Of a DNA stretch of 14,807 nucleotides, positions 6,978-13,610 are shown piece after piece. The notes under the pieces were generated by a model. That model saw nothing but the letters and a program-made list of their open reading frames with translations. It made no database searches and was not told the DNA's origin. Each line of letters begins with the position of its first letter. Position 1 is the first letter of the stretch. The position numbers and the translations under genes are program-made. Where the stretch lies: the NCBI GenBank assembly GCA_903890265.1, contig CAITAM010000312.1, forward strand, positions 1 through 14,807. The letters are read 5' to 3'. Source of the stretch: an uncultured Pseudomonadota bacterium. GTDB lineage: Bacteria > Pseudomonadota > Gammaproteobacteria > Steroidobacterales > Steroidobacteraceae.

Positions 6978-7534
6978 AAAGCCGGCAGCAGTGGACACTG
7001 ATTGCGCTGGCGTTTGCGGCAGCCGGCAGCTGGTGGCTCACGGCAAGCGATGACGGCGAAGCACCGCCCGCCGCGCCCGAGGCGCCGGGTCAGCCGGGCT
7101 ATTACCTGCGCGATGCGAAGCTAGAGCAGACGGATGATGACGGCCGCGTCTATCTGCGCATTACGACCGAGCGCGCGGCACAGGATCCGGCGAGCCAGGA
7201 GATCGAGCTCACGCCCGTTCGCGTCGAGTACATGCCACCCGGGACCGCGCCGTGGCTCCTGACCGCCGACCAGGGTCGCCTACCGCCGGGCGGGCGCATC
7301 GTCTCACTGTCCGAAAACGTGACGCTGACCGGCACGCCCGTCCCGCGTGCCGCGCCCGCGATCATAAGGACGCCCCGCCTCGCGCTCGATACCGTCGATT
7401 CGATTGCGACGACCACGGCTGCGGTTCGTATCGAGCTCGGCAAACAGGTCATGTTCGCCACGGGAATGCGGGCAGATCTCAAACACGACCGCATGGCGCT
7501 CGAAGCCAATGTGCGCGGCCGCTATGTCCGATAG
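6974..7534 (+). CDS. lptC: LPS export protein LptC
   Basis: This bitopic inner-membrane protein receives LPS from LptB2FG and passes it to LptA in the periplasm. It has 186 residues (E. coli 191). A single N-terminal membrane segment at about 8–24 ends in GSWWL, and is followed by an acidic, Pro/Ala-rich linker and a beta-jellyroll region typical of the LptC/OstA fold. The start is GTG at 6974, overlapping the kdsC stop in GTGA; an in-frame ATG at 6944 would add ten residues inside kdsC and is less likely. Sequence similarity within LptC is low, so position between kdsC and lptA is part of the evidence. It overlaps lptA by 11 bases. Confidence 0.93.
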   Translation: MKSRQQWTLIALAFAAAGSWWLTASDDGEAPPAAPEAPGQPGYYLRDAKLEQTDDDGRVYLRITTERAAQDPASQEIELTPVRVEYMPPGTAPWLLTADQGRLPPGGRIVSLSENVTLTGTPVPRAAPAIIRTPRLALDTVDSIATTTAAVRIELGKQVMFATGMRADLKHDRMALEANVRGRYVR

Positions 7535-8153
7535 GTCCCTACTGTCCGCGGCTCTAGTTGCATCGTGCGCCATGTCCGCCGGCGTTTGCCTTGCTGCACC
7601 ACCGTTTGTACGCGGCGACCAACCGATCACGGTCGATGCGCAGTCGTCCGACTTCGACTACCGTAATAACAAACTGCGGTTCAAGCAGATCAAGATCCGT
7701 CAGGGCGATCTCACGCTCGAGGCGGACGAGGCGCGCGCAACCGGGCTCGATTTTGAAAACAGCCAATGGGATTTCGACGGAAAAGTCCGCATTACGACTC
7801 CGGACAGCACGCTGACCAGTAACAGCGCTGTCGTGCGCTTCAGCAACAACGTCCTCAGCACCGCCACGATCACCGGCCTGCCCGCACGGTTCGAGCAGCG
7901 GCGCGACAAGGGCACGGCCAAGGGCCATGCGGGGCGAATTGATTACGATTTTTCGTCTCAGACCATCGTACTCGCCGACCAGGCGTGGCTGTCCTACAAC
8001 AACGGCGACATTACCGGGCGAACCCTCGTGTACAGCATCAAGGACCAGCGGGTTCGGGCCAATCCGCAGGAGCAGGACAACCAGCGGGTACATATAACCA
8101 TCAACCCGAAGGGCCCGACAGCGGTGGCGTCACCGACGGTCCAGGCGCCGTGA
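7524..8153 (+). CDS. lptA: LPS transport periplasmic protein LptA
   Basis: It forms the periplasmic bridge that carries LPS from LptC to LptD in the outer membrane. It has 209 residues: a Sec signal peptide at about 1–24 ending in VCLA, then an OstA-like beta-jellyroll beginning with DQPITVDAQSSDFDY. The N-terminal VDAQ/SDFDY strand and the later SNSAVVRF and ARIDYDF-like strands are the usual repeats. ATG 7524 lies inside the lptC end and gives a good signal peptide; ATG 7572 in frame would cut it short. The C-terminal tail is Pro/Thr-rich. The stop shares GTGA with the lptB start. Confidence 0.94.
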   Translation: MSDRSLLSAALVASCAMSAGVCLAAPPFVRGDQPITVDAQSSDFDYRNNKLRFKQIKIRQGDLTLEADEARATGLDFENSQWDFDGKVRITTPDSTLTSNSAVVRFSNNVLSTATITGLPARFEQRRDKGTAKGHAGRIDYDFSSQTIVLADQAWLSYNNGDITGRTLVYSIKDQRVRANPQEQDNQRVHITINPKGPTAVASPTVQAP

Positions 8154-8875
8154 GCACGCTGAAGGCCGTCAACCTCGCGAAGAGCTACCGGTCGCGCAGG
8201 GTGGTCCGCGACCTCTCGATCGAGGTGGCTGCGGGCGAGGTCGTCGGGCTCCTCGGTCCGAACGGGGCCGGGAAGACGACGGCCTTCTACATGATCGTCG
8301 GGCTGGTCAGCTGTGATGCCGGTCGCATTGAGCTTGGCGGCCGTGACGTGACCGCGCTGCCGATGCACCGGCGTGCCCGCCTCGGGCTTGCGTACCTGCC
8401 GCAGGAGGCATCGGTATTCCGCAAGCTGTCAGTTGCCGATAACGTGCTTGCCATTCTCGAGACCCGGAGCGATCTCGACGCCGACGGGCGCCGGCAGCGG
8501 CTGGATGAACTCCTGGACGAGCTTAAGGTCTCCCACCTGCGCGACAGCATCGGACAAAGCCTGTCGGGCGGCGAGCGACGGCGGGTTGAGATCGCACGCG
8601 CACTCGCCATGGAGCCGCGGTTTGTGCTGCTCGACGAGCCTTTTGCCGGTGTCGATCCGCTGGCCGTGTCCGACATCCAGGCCAGTATCGAGCACCTGCG
8701 CAAACGGGGCATCGGGGTGCTCATTACGGACCACAGCGTCCGGGAGACGCTCGGCATCTGCAGCCGCGCCTACATCGTCAGCGAAGGCGGGGTCATTGCC
8801 GCCGGAACTGCGGAACAGATCCTTGCCAATCCTCAGGTACGTGAGGTGTACTTGGGTCAGGATTTCAGGATGTAG
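8150..8875 (+). CDS. lptB: LPS export ABC transporter ATPase LptB
   Basis: This is the cytoplasmic ATPase that powers LPS extraction by LptB2FG. It has 241 residues, identical in length to E. coli LptB. Motifs are Walker A GPNGAGKTT (36–44), Q-loop Q85 in LPQEAS, signature LSGGE (138–142), Walker B with E163 in LLDEP, and switch H195 in TDHSV. The PFAGVDP and YLPQEASVFRKL stretches are specific to LptB among ABC proteins. The start GTG 8150 overlaps the lptA stop by four bases, and the homologous N-terminus begins there although the frame is open upstream. lptF and lptG, which encode the membrane partners, are not in the window. Confidence 0.98.
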   Translation: MSTLKAVNLAKSYRSRRVVRDLSIEVAAGEVVGLLGPNGAGKTTAFYMIVGLVSCDAGRIELGGRDVTALPMHRRARLGLAYLPQEASVFRKLSVADNVLAILETRSDLDADGRRQRLDELLDELKVSHLRDSIGQSLSGGERRRVEIARALAMEPRFVLLDEPFAGVDPLAVSDIQASIEHLRKRGIGVLITDHSVRETLGICSRAYIVSEGGVIAAGTAEQILANPQVREVYLGQDFRM

Positions 8876-8902
8876 TCGCCCCGCGGTTGGCCGCGGTGGC
8901 GA
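8876..8902 (+). terminator. GC-rich hairpin directly after lptB, possible weak terminator or attenuator
   Basis: TCGCC-CCGCGG (8876–8886) pairs with CCGCGG-T-GGCGA (8891–8902) around a TTGG loop: 11 base pairs with one bulged T at 8897. It starts at the base after the lptB stop and is followed by ATTTA rather than a T run. It could partly end lptB transcription ahead of rpoN, or protect the lptB mRNA end. Efficiency is unknown and probably partial, because rpoN follows at 8933 with no obvious promoter of its own. Confidence 0.4.
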
Positions 8903-8932
8903 ATTTACGGCCAGCTGACGGCACCCGGACCC

Positions 8933-10432
8933 ATGCTCAAACCTTCTCTGCAGCTGCGACTCGGGCAGCAGCTCACCATGACGCCGCAGCTGCAGCAGGC
9001 GATCCGCCTGTTGCAGCTGCCCGCGCTCGAGCTGCAGCAGCAGGTGCGCGAGGCGCTCGAGCAGAACGTCATGCTCGAGGCCGAGGATGAGAACGACGAG
9101 GTCGACTCGCTCGAGGGCCTTGCGGCGGGCGGCGCGATCTTTGAGGCCGACGCCGGCGTTCCCGACCCGTCCGGCAAGCCGCTGGACACGGAGCGCCTCG
9201 CGGACGGGGGTGCCGATGCCGACGTCGACGCCGAAGCCCGGGACGGGGCACCGGACGACTGGGAGAGCAACAGCGCCCCGGCGGCCGAGACGTCGAGCTG
9301 GAACGGGGATGACGACCGGGCGCTCGAACTCAGTGACCGGAGTGGCGAATCACTCCAGGAGCACTTGCTTTGGCAGCTGGAGCTCGGTCGGCTGAGCGCG
9401 CGGGAACTGACCATTTCCCGTCTGATCGTCGACTCGATCAATGACGACGGTTACCTCAGCGACTCGCTGGAGGAACTTCGGGCGGCACTTGGTCCGGAGT
9501 TTGCTGCGACCGAGGCGGAGCTGGAGGCTGCCCTCTCGCACGTGCAGGCCTGCGACCCCGCCGGCGTCGGTGCGCGTAACGTCCGCGAGTGCATCCTGTT
9601 GCAGCTCGCGCAACTGAGCGAGGACGTGCCGTGCCGATCACTCGCCATGGAAGTCGCACGCAACCACCTCGAACTGGTTGCGAGTCAGCAGTACGGCCCG
9701 CTGCGCCGGATTCTTCGTGCCAGCGAGGAGGAACTGACGATGGCCCTCGCCCTCGTGCGGTCCTGCCATCCCCGTCCCGGCTCGACGATCCAGCCAAGTG
9801 AGCCCGATTACATCGTCCCCGACGTCTACGTCCGGCGCGGTACCGACGGCTGGGTCGTCGACCTCAACGCGTCCGCCCTGCCCAAGGTCCGCCTGAATCA
9901 GACCTACGCCGGACTCGTGACGCGGGCATCGGACCATGCCGTCTTGCGGACTCAGCTCCAGGAGGCACGCTGGCTGCTGCGCAGCCTCGAGATCCGTAAC
10001 GAGACGCTGCTGAAGGTTGCCCGCTGCATCGTCGCCCGCCAGACCTCGTTCCTGAACGAGGGCGAGGAGGCGATGGAACCGATGGTGCTGCGCGACGTTG
10101 CCGAGGCCGTGGAGCTGCACGAGTCGACGATTTCGCGCGTAACTACCGGCAAGTACATGCACACGCCGAGGGGCGTAATCGAATTCCGGTATTTCTTTTC
10201 TAGCCATGTCGCGGGCAATGACGGCAGTGAGATGTCGTCCACCGCCATCCGGGCCAAGATCCGCAAGTTGATCGCGGCGGAGAACCCCGAGGCCCCGCTC
10301 TCGGACAGCCGGCTTGCCGAGGTGTTAAGTACAGAGGGGGTCAAGGTAGCGCGCCGTACCGTGGCCAAGTACCGTGAGTCCATGAACATTGCACCGTCGA
10401 GCGAAAGGCGCCGGCCGCCGCCCCGCAATTAG
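8933..10432 (+). CDS. rpoN: RNA polymerase sigma-54 factor
   Basis: This sigma factor reads -24/-12 promoters and needs AAA+ activators. It has 499 residues (E. coli 477). Region I is Gln/Leu-rich (about 1–50, with GQQLTMTPQLQQAIRLLQLP). A long acidic region II (about 50–125) accounts for the extra length. The core-binding domain follows, then the HTH signature with ESTISRVTTGKY at about 395–410. The RpoN box ARRTVAKYRE is complete at 473–482. ATG 8933 matches the family N-terminus MLKPSLQLRLGQQL, though its Shine-Dalgarno is poor. It lies 57 bases after lptB, across a hairpin, and 48 bases before hpf, the order seen in E. coli and Pseudomonas. Confidence 0.98.
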   Translation: MLKPSLQLRLGQQLTMTPQLQQAIRLLQLPALELQQQVREALEQNVMLEAEDENDEVDSLEGLAAGGAIFEADAGVPDPSGKPLDTERLADGGADADVDAEARDGAPDDWESNSAPAAETSSWNGDDDRALELSDRSGESLQEHLLWQLELGRLSARELTISRLIVDSINDDGYLSDSLEELRAALGPEFAATEAELEAALSHVQACDPAGVGARNVRECILLQLAQLSEDVPCRSLAMEVARNHLELVASQQYGPLRRILRASEEELTMALALVRSCHPRPGSTIQPSEPDYIVPDVYVRRGTDGWVVDLNASALPKVRLNQTYAGLVTRASDHAVLRTQLQEARWLLRSLEIRNETLLKVARCIVARQTSFLNEGEEAMEPMVLRDVAEAVELHESTISRVTTGKYMHTPRGVIEFRYFFSSHVAGNDGSEMSSTAIRAKIRKLIAAENPEAPLSDSRLAEVLSTEGVKVARRTVAKYRESMNIAPSSERRRPPPRN

Positions 10433-10480
10433 GTGCAGACAGCGGCCACTTTTGAGGCGGAGACGATCAAGGAGAAGACC

Positions 10481-10804
10481 ATGCAGCTGACCGTGACCGG
10501 GCTTCATATCGACGTTACGCCCTCGATGAAGTCCTATGTCGAGAAGAAATTTGAGCGAATCAGCCGTCATTTTGACAGCGTGCTCGACGTGCACTGCGTA
10601 CTCAGCGTGGAGAAACTCTCGCACAAGGCGGAGGCGACCCTTCGGGTTTCAGGCGGCAATATTCACGCCGACGCCAACGACAGTGACATGTACGCTGCCA
10701 TAGACTCGCTCACCGATAAACTCGATCGCTGCGTCAAGAAGCACAAGGAGAAGCGCACGGACCACCACGCTGCCGAAGCGCAGCGAGGTCGCGTCGCCCT
10801 TTAG
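10481..10804 (+). CDS. hpf: Ribosome hibernation-promoting factor, short form
   Basis: It is expected to bind the 30S decoding region in stationary phase and promote 100S ribosome dimers (short HPF acts together with RMF in gammaproteobacteria). It has 107 residues; the fold is seen from MQLTVTGLHIDVTPSMKSYV through the basic helix ending KKHKEKRTDHH, and there is no C-terminal dimerisation domain, so it is the short class. The start is ATG 10481, with a near-perfect AAGGAG at 10469–10474 and a 6-base spacer, the best ribosome-binding site in the string. Its place directly after rpoN is conserved. The expected next gene, ptsN, is absent. Confidence 0.95.
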   Translation: MQLTVTGLHIDVTPSMKSYVEKKFERISRHFDSVLDVHCVLSVEKLSHKAEATLRVSGGNIHADANDSDMYAAIDSLTDKLDRCVKKHKEKRTDHHAAEAQRGRVAL

Positions 10805-10835
10805 TCCATTTTGCGGCGCAGCACCATCATCGGGC

Positions 10836-10872
10836 CGCGGGGGGCTGCGCAGTTGTCGCGCAGCCCGCCGCG
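10836..10872 (+). other. Strong hairpin between hpf and rapZ
   Basis: An inner 9-base perfect stem, GGGCTGCGC (10842–10850) with GCGCAGCCC (10858–10866), closes a 7-base loop. It extends through one G-G mismatch into CGCGG (10836–10840) with CCGCG (10868–10872), giving 14 pairs in all. It sits 21 bases before the rapZ start. No T run follows, so it is not a typical intrinsic terminator. It could be an RNA processing or stability element or could damp rapZ translation; function is inferred. Confidence 0.5.
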
Positions 10873-10893
10873 CAACCCCCTGGGGAAGACTCT

Positions 10894-11769
10894 ATGCGCG
10901 TCATCATCGTCAGCGGACTTTCAGGCTCGGGCAAGAGTGTCGCGCTGCGCATGCTCGAGGACCTAGGCTGGTATTGCATCGACAACATTCCGGCGGGGCT
11001 CCTCAACGACTTCGTGTCACACACGATTCGCGCCGCCGAGGACATGTACGCGAAGACGGCCATCGGCCTCGACGCGCGCAACCGGCCTGCCGAACTCAAC
11101 ATGGTGCCGAACGTCGTGCGCGACCTGCGCAAGAGCGGCATCGGCTGCGACGTGATTTACCTCCACTCGGACGAGTACGTGCTGCTGCGGCGCTACGGGG
11201 AGACCCGGCGCCGTCACCCGCTGACCCGTGACGGCGTGGACCTTCGGGATGCCATCAGTGAGGAGCGGCGCCTGCTTGAACCGCTGTCCTATACGGCAGA
11301 CCTCGTCATCGACACCTCGCGCACGAGTGTCCACGAGCTCCGGGAACTGATCCGCGCGCGCGTGGAGCAGCGCCAGGACGGCGAGATCTCGCTGCTGTTC
11401 GAGTCATTCGGCTTCAAGCACGGTCTTCCGGGTGATGCGGATTTCGTATTCGATGCCCGAACCCTGCCCAATCCGTACTGGGACCCTGCGCTGCAGCCGC
11501 TGAGCGGCCTCGACGCGGAGGTCATCGCCTTTCTGGAATCGCACGATTCCGTGCGCGACTACCTCGGCGACATCGAGCAGTTCCTCGCGCGGCGCATACC
11601 GGAGTACCAGCGGGCGAACCGCAGCTACCTCACGGTCGCTATCGGCTGCACGGGCGGGCAGCACCGCTCGGTGTACCTCGTCGAGCGACTGAAGGAGCGC
11701 TTCGCCGCCAGTCACCCGCAGACGATCGCGCGCCACGCGTCGCTACTGGCCGGCAAAGGGCGGGCCTAG
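10894..11769 (+). CDS. rapZ: RNase adapter / nucleotide-binding protein RapZ
   Basis: In E. coli RapZ binds GlmZ/GlmY small RNAs and guides RNase E, setting GlmS levels and so GlcN6P supply for peptidoglycan and LPS; in other bacteria the role is less clear. It has 291 residues (E. coli 284). The N-terminus carries a P-loop GLSGSGKS (8–15) and LGWYCIDNIP. The C-terminal domain has the hallmark GCTGGQHRS (251–259). The last residues (LLAGKGRA) are less basic than the E. coli tail, which contributes to RNA binding, so sRNA binding may differ. A Shine-Dalgarno GGGGAAG precedes ATG 10894. The 3' end overlaps the convergent patatin gene by 27 bases. Confidence 0.96.
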   Translation: MRVIIVSGLSGSGKSVALRMLEDLGWYCIDNIPAGLLNDFVSHTIRAAEDMYAKTAIGLDARNRPAELNMVPNVVRDLRKSGIGCDVIYLHSDEYVLLRRYGETRRRHPLTRDGVDLRDAISEERRLLEPLSYTADLVIDTSRTSVHELRELIRARVEQRQDGEISLLFESFGFKHGLPGDADFVFDARTLPNPYWDPALQPLSGLDAEVIAFLESHDSVRDYLGDIEQFLARRIPEYQRANRSYLTVAIGCTGGQHRSVYLVERLKERFAASHPQTIARHASLLAGKGRA

Positions 11770-12924
11770 AAAGCGGATCAGTTCGTCGCGCCGGTCGTAC
11801 GCATCCGCGTAGCCGAGCGCAATCAGCTCCCGGGTGTAGCTCGATTCGAACAGCAGGTAGGACAGCAGCAATCGGCCGGCGTGGTTATCCGCGCCCATGA
11901 CCCGCATCAGCGAGCGCATGCTTCGCGGCAGTGCATCGGCATGCCGCCCGGCGATTTCGCTGAAATTCAGCGACGGCGTCAGCAGGAGCGGCGTTACCTT
12001 GCGCACCTCGACGCCGGCGGATACCGAGGCCTCGACCAGCAGGTTGTCCCGCTCCAGCCGTTCGAGATCGCCCTGTAGCCCATCAAGGAACAGGGTGTCC
12101 AGCATGAATCCGAAAACGTGTCCCATCGACGGCGGCCCGCCATTGGCCGACACCGGCGGTGCCGCAGGCTTTTCGTCGCGCACCGTGACGACCAGCAGCC
12201 GGTCCGCGCCGAGATGAATGGCCGGCGACAGGGGTGCGACCTGGCGCATGGCACCGTCACCGAAGTATTCGCCATCCATCGCGACCGACGGAAAGAGGAA
12301 CGGCACCGCGGCGCTTGCCATCAGGTGGTCCAGACACAGTTCGGCGGGCTGACCCTGCCGCCAGTCACGTCGCCAGGGCGGGATCTCCCGCGCGCTCTCG
12401 TAAAAGGCGATGGAGCGGGCGCTCTGGTAGGCGGAAGCACTGATCGCGATCGCGTCCAGCAGGCCGGTATCCAGCGCAAAGCGGATCCGCGCGAAGTTCA
12501 CGTGCCGCTCGAGCAGCGCGCGCAGCGGCGACGTATCCAGGACCGCGTTGGGCGCCCGGACGACCGCACCTCCGGTCAGCAGCGCGGTCAGCCAGCGCAG
12601 TCCGGAGCGCAGCATGGTGCCGCCGTCGGAGCGGATGACCTGGTCGACGTGAAAATTTCGCCACACGCGCTCGAGGTTGACGGCGCCGCGACGGAACTCA
12701 CCCGCGTGACTGGCGAGCACCGAGCAGAGGATGGCCCCGGCCGACGTACCGGTCAGCACGCGAAACGGCAGCGGCGCCGATGGTGGCACCCATTCCGCCA
12801 GCGCCTTGAGCACACCCACCTGGTAGGCACTTCGGGCGCCCGCACCCGGCAGCACCAGCGCCAACTTGGGCACGGGCGCTGGCGCGTCGGCCGGCGCAAG
12901 GCGCTCCACTGCTACTGCGTTCAT
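11743..12924 (-). CDS. Patatin-like phospholipase family protein
   Basis: It is a predicted serine hydrolase acting on acyl lipids with a Ser–Asp dyad; the substrate is unknown. It has 393 residues. The nucleophile motif GTSAG places S61, and GDGA gives D223. The oxyanion loop is GAGARS (27–32), a variant of the usual GGGxRG. The remaining parts show no extra domain I recognise: no signal peptide or clear membrane segment, and a C-terminal region of about 140 residues outside the patatin core. ATG 12924 is chosen; a TTG at 12945 would add seven residues. The gene stands alone on the minus strand, overlaps the rapZ 3' end by 27 bases, and diverges from the peroxiredoxin gene. Confidence 0.88.
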   Translation of the reverse strand: MNAVAVERLAPADAPAPVPKLALVLPGAGARSAYQVGVLKALAEWVPPSAPLPFRVLTGTSAGAILCSVLASHAGEFRRGAVNLERVWRNFHVDQVIRSDGGTMLRSGLRWLTALLTGGAVVRAPNAVLDTSPLRALLERHVNFARIRFALDTGLLDAIAISASAYQSARSIAFYESAREIPPWRRDWRQGQPAELCLDHLMASAAVPFLFPSVAMDGEYFGDGAMRQVAPLSPAIHLGADRLLVVTVRDEKPAAPPVSANGGPPSMGHVFGFMLDTLFLDGLQGDLERLERDNLLVEASVSAGVEVRKVTPLLLTPSLNFSEIAGRHADALPRSMRSLMRVMGADNHAGRLLLSYLLFESSYTRELIALGYADAYDRRDELIRFLGPPFAGQ

Positions 12925-13041
12925 CGTGGCATCATCCGGGCTCAAAGCTGTCCCGTCCTATCAGTGGCGTCGGCCCCCCGGCAGCAAACATTACCTGCGG
13001 ATCGTGCAGTACGTCGCGTTTTGAGATCAGGAGTTACCGAA

Positions 13042-13608
13042 ATGAATCGACCGGTTCTTGCTGCGGTGCGAAATTGGATCTGCGCACTGACGATTGCCCT
13101 GGTTGGCCTCGGATCGACACCACCGGCCCGGGCGGCGGACTCCCCGCAGCCCGGCTCACCCGCACCGGCGTTTGCGCTGCCCGACCAGTCCGGCGTGGTC
13201 CGGCGCCTCGGCGACTACAAGGGCCAGTGGGTTGTCCTCTACTTCTACCCGAAGGACGGTACGCCAGGCTGCACGACGGAAGCCTGCGAATTCCGCGACA
13301 ACATCTTTGCATTCCGTGATCTCGGCGCCGTGGTGCTCGGCATCAGCCTTGACGACGTTGACTCGCACGCGCGCTTCGCGAAAGACCAGCACCTGCCTTT
13401 CCCGCTGCTGGCGGATGCCTCGAAGGACACCGCGCGCCAGTACGGCGTCCTGTCGGGTCTCCTTGGCATGATCAACTACTCAAAGCGCGAGACTTTCCTG
13501 ATCGATCCCAAGGGCCGTATCGCCAAGCACTACGCGGACGTGGATCCGAAAAGCCACTCGAAGACCGTGCTCGAGGACCTGAAGGCACTGAAAGCCGCCA
13601 CCGGCTGA
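13042..13608 (+). CDS. bcp: Exported thioredoxin-dependent peroxiredoxin, PrxQ/Bcp type
   Basis: It is predicted to reduce hydrogen peroxide or organic hydroperoxides with thiol reductants. It has 188 residues. A likely Sec signal peptide spans about 1–31 (hydrophobic ICALTIALVGLG, ending PPARA), so it should act in the periplasm, unlike cytoplasmic E. coli Bcp (156 residues). The catalytic block KDGTPGCTTEAC holds the peroxidatic C77 and a resolving C82 five residues on, the atypical 2-Cys PrxQ pattern. The later GVLSGLLGMINYSKRETFLIDPKG is typical of the family but split here by no insertions. ATG 13042 has AGGAG at 13029–13033 with an 8-base spacer. It ends 2 bases from the VWA gene stop, tail to tail. 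The symbol is by family only. Confidence 0.93.
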   Translation: MNRPVLAAVRNWICALTIALVGLGSTPPARAADSPQPGSPAPAFALPDQSGVVRRLGDYKGQWVVLYFYPKDGTPGCTTEACEFRDNIFAFRDLGAVVLGISLDDVDSHARFAKDQHLPFPLLADASKDTARQYGVLSGLLGMINYSKRETFLIDPKGRIAKHYADVDPKSHSKTVLEDLKALKAATG

Positions 13609-13610
13609 GA

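Noticed and set aside
12925..12945. TTG start adding seven residues to the patatin protein
   Set aside because: TTG is a rare start and an ATG follows at 12924; the extra residues show no conserved feature.
12118..13041. Upstream extension of the peroxiredoxin frame (308 extra codons)
   Set aside because: It is antisense to the patatin gene, and ATG 13042 has a good AGGAG and starts a signal peptide.
12925..13041. Promoters in the patatin/peroxiredoxin divergent region
   Set aside because: I looked on both strands for -35/-10 pairs; the candidates (TTACCT with TACGTC, TTGCTG with GATAGG) have wrong spacing or poor matches.
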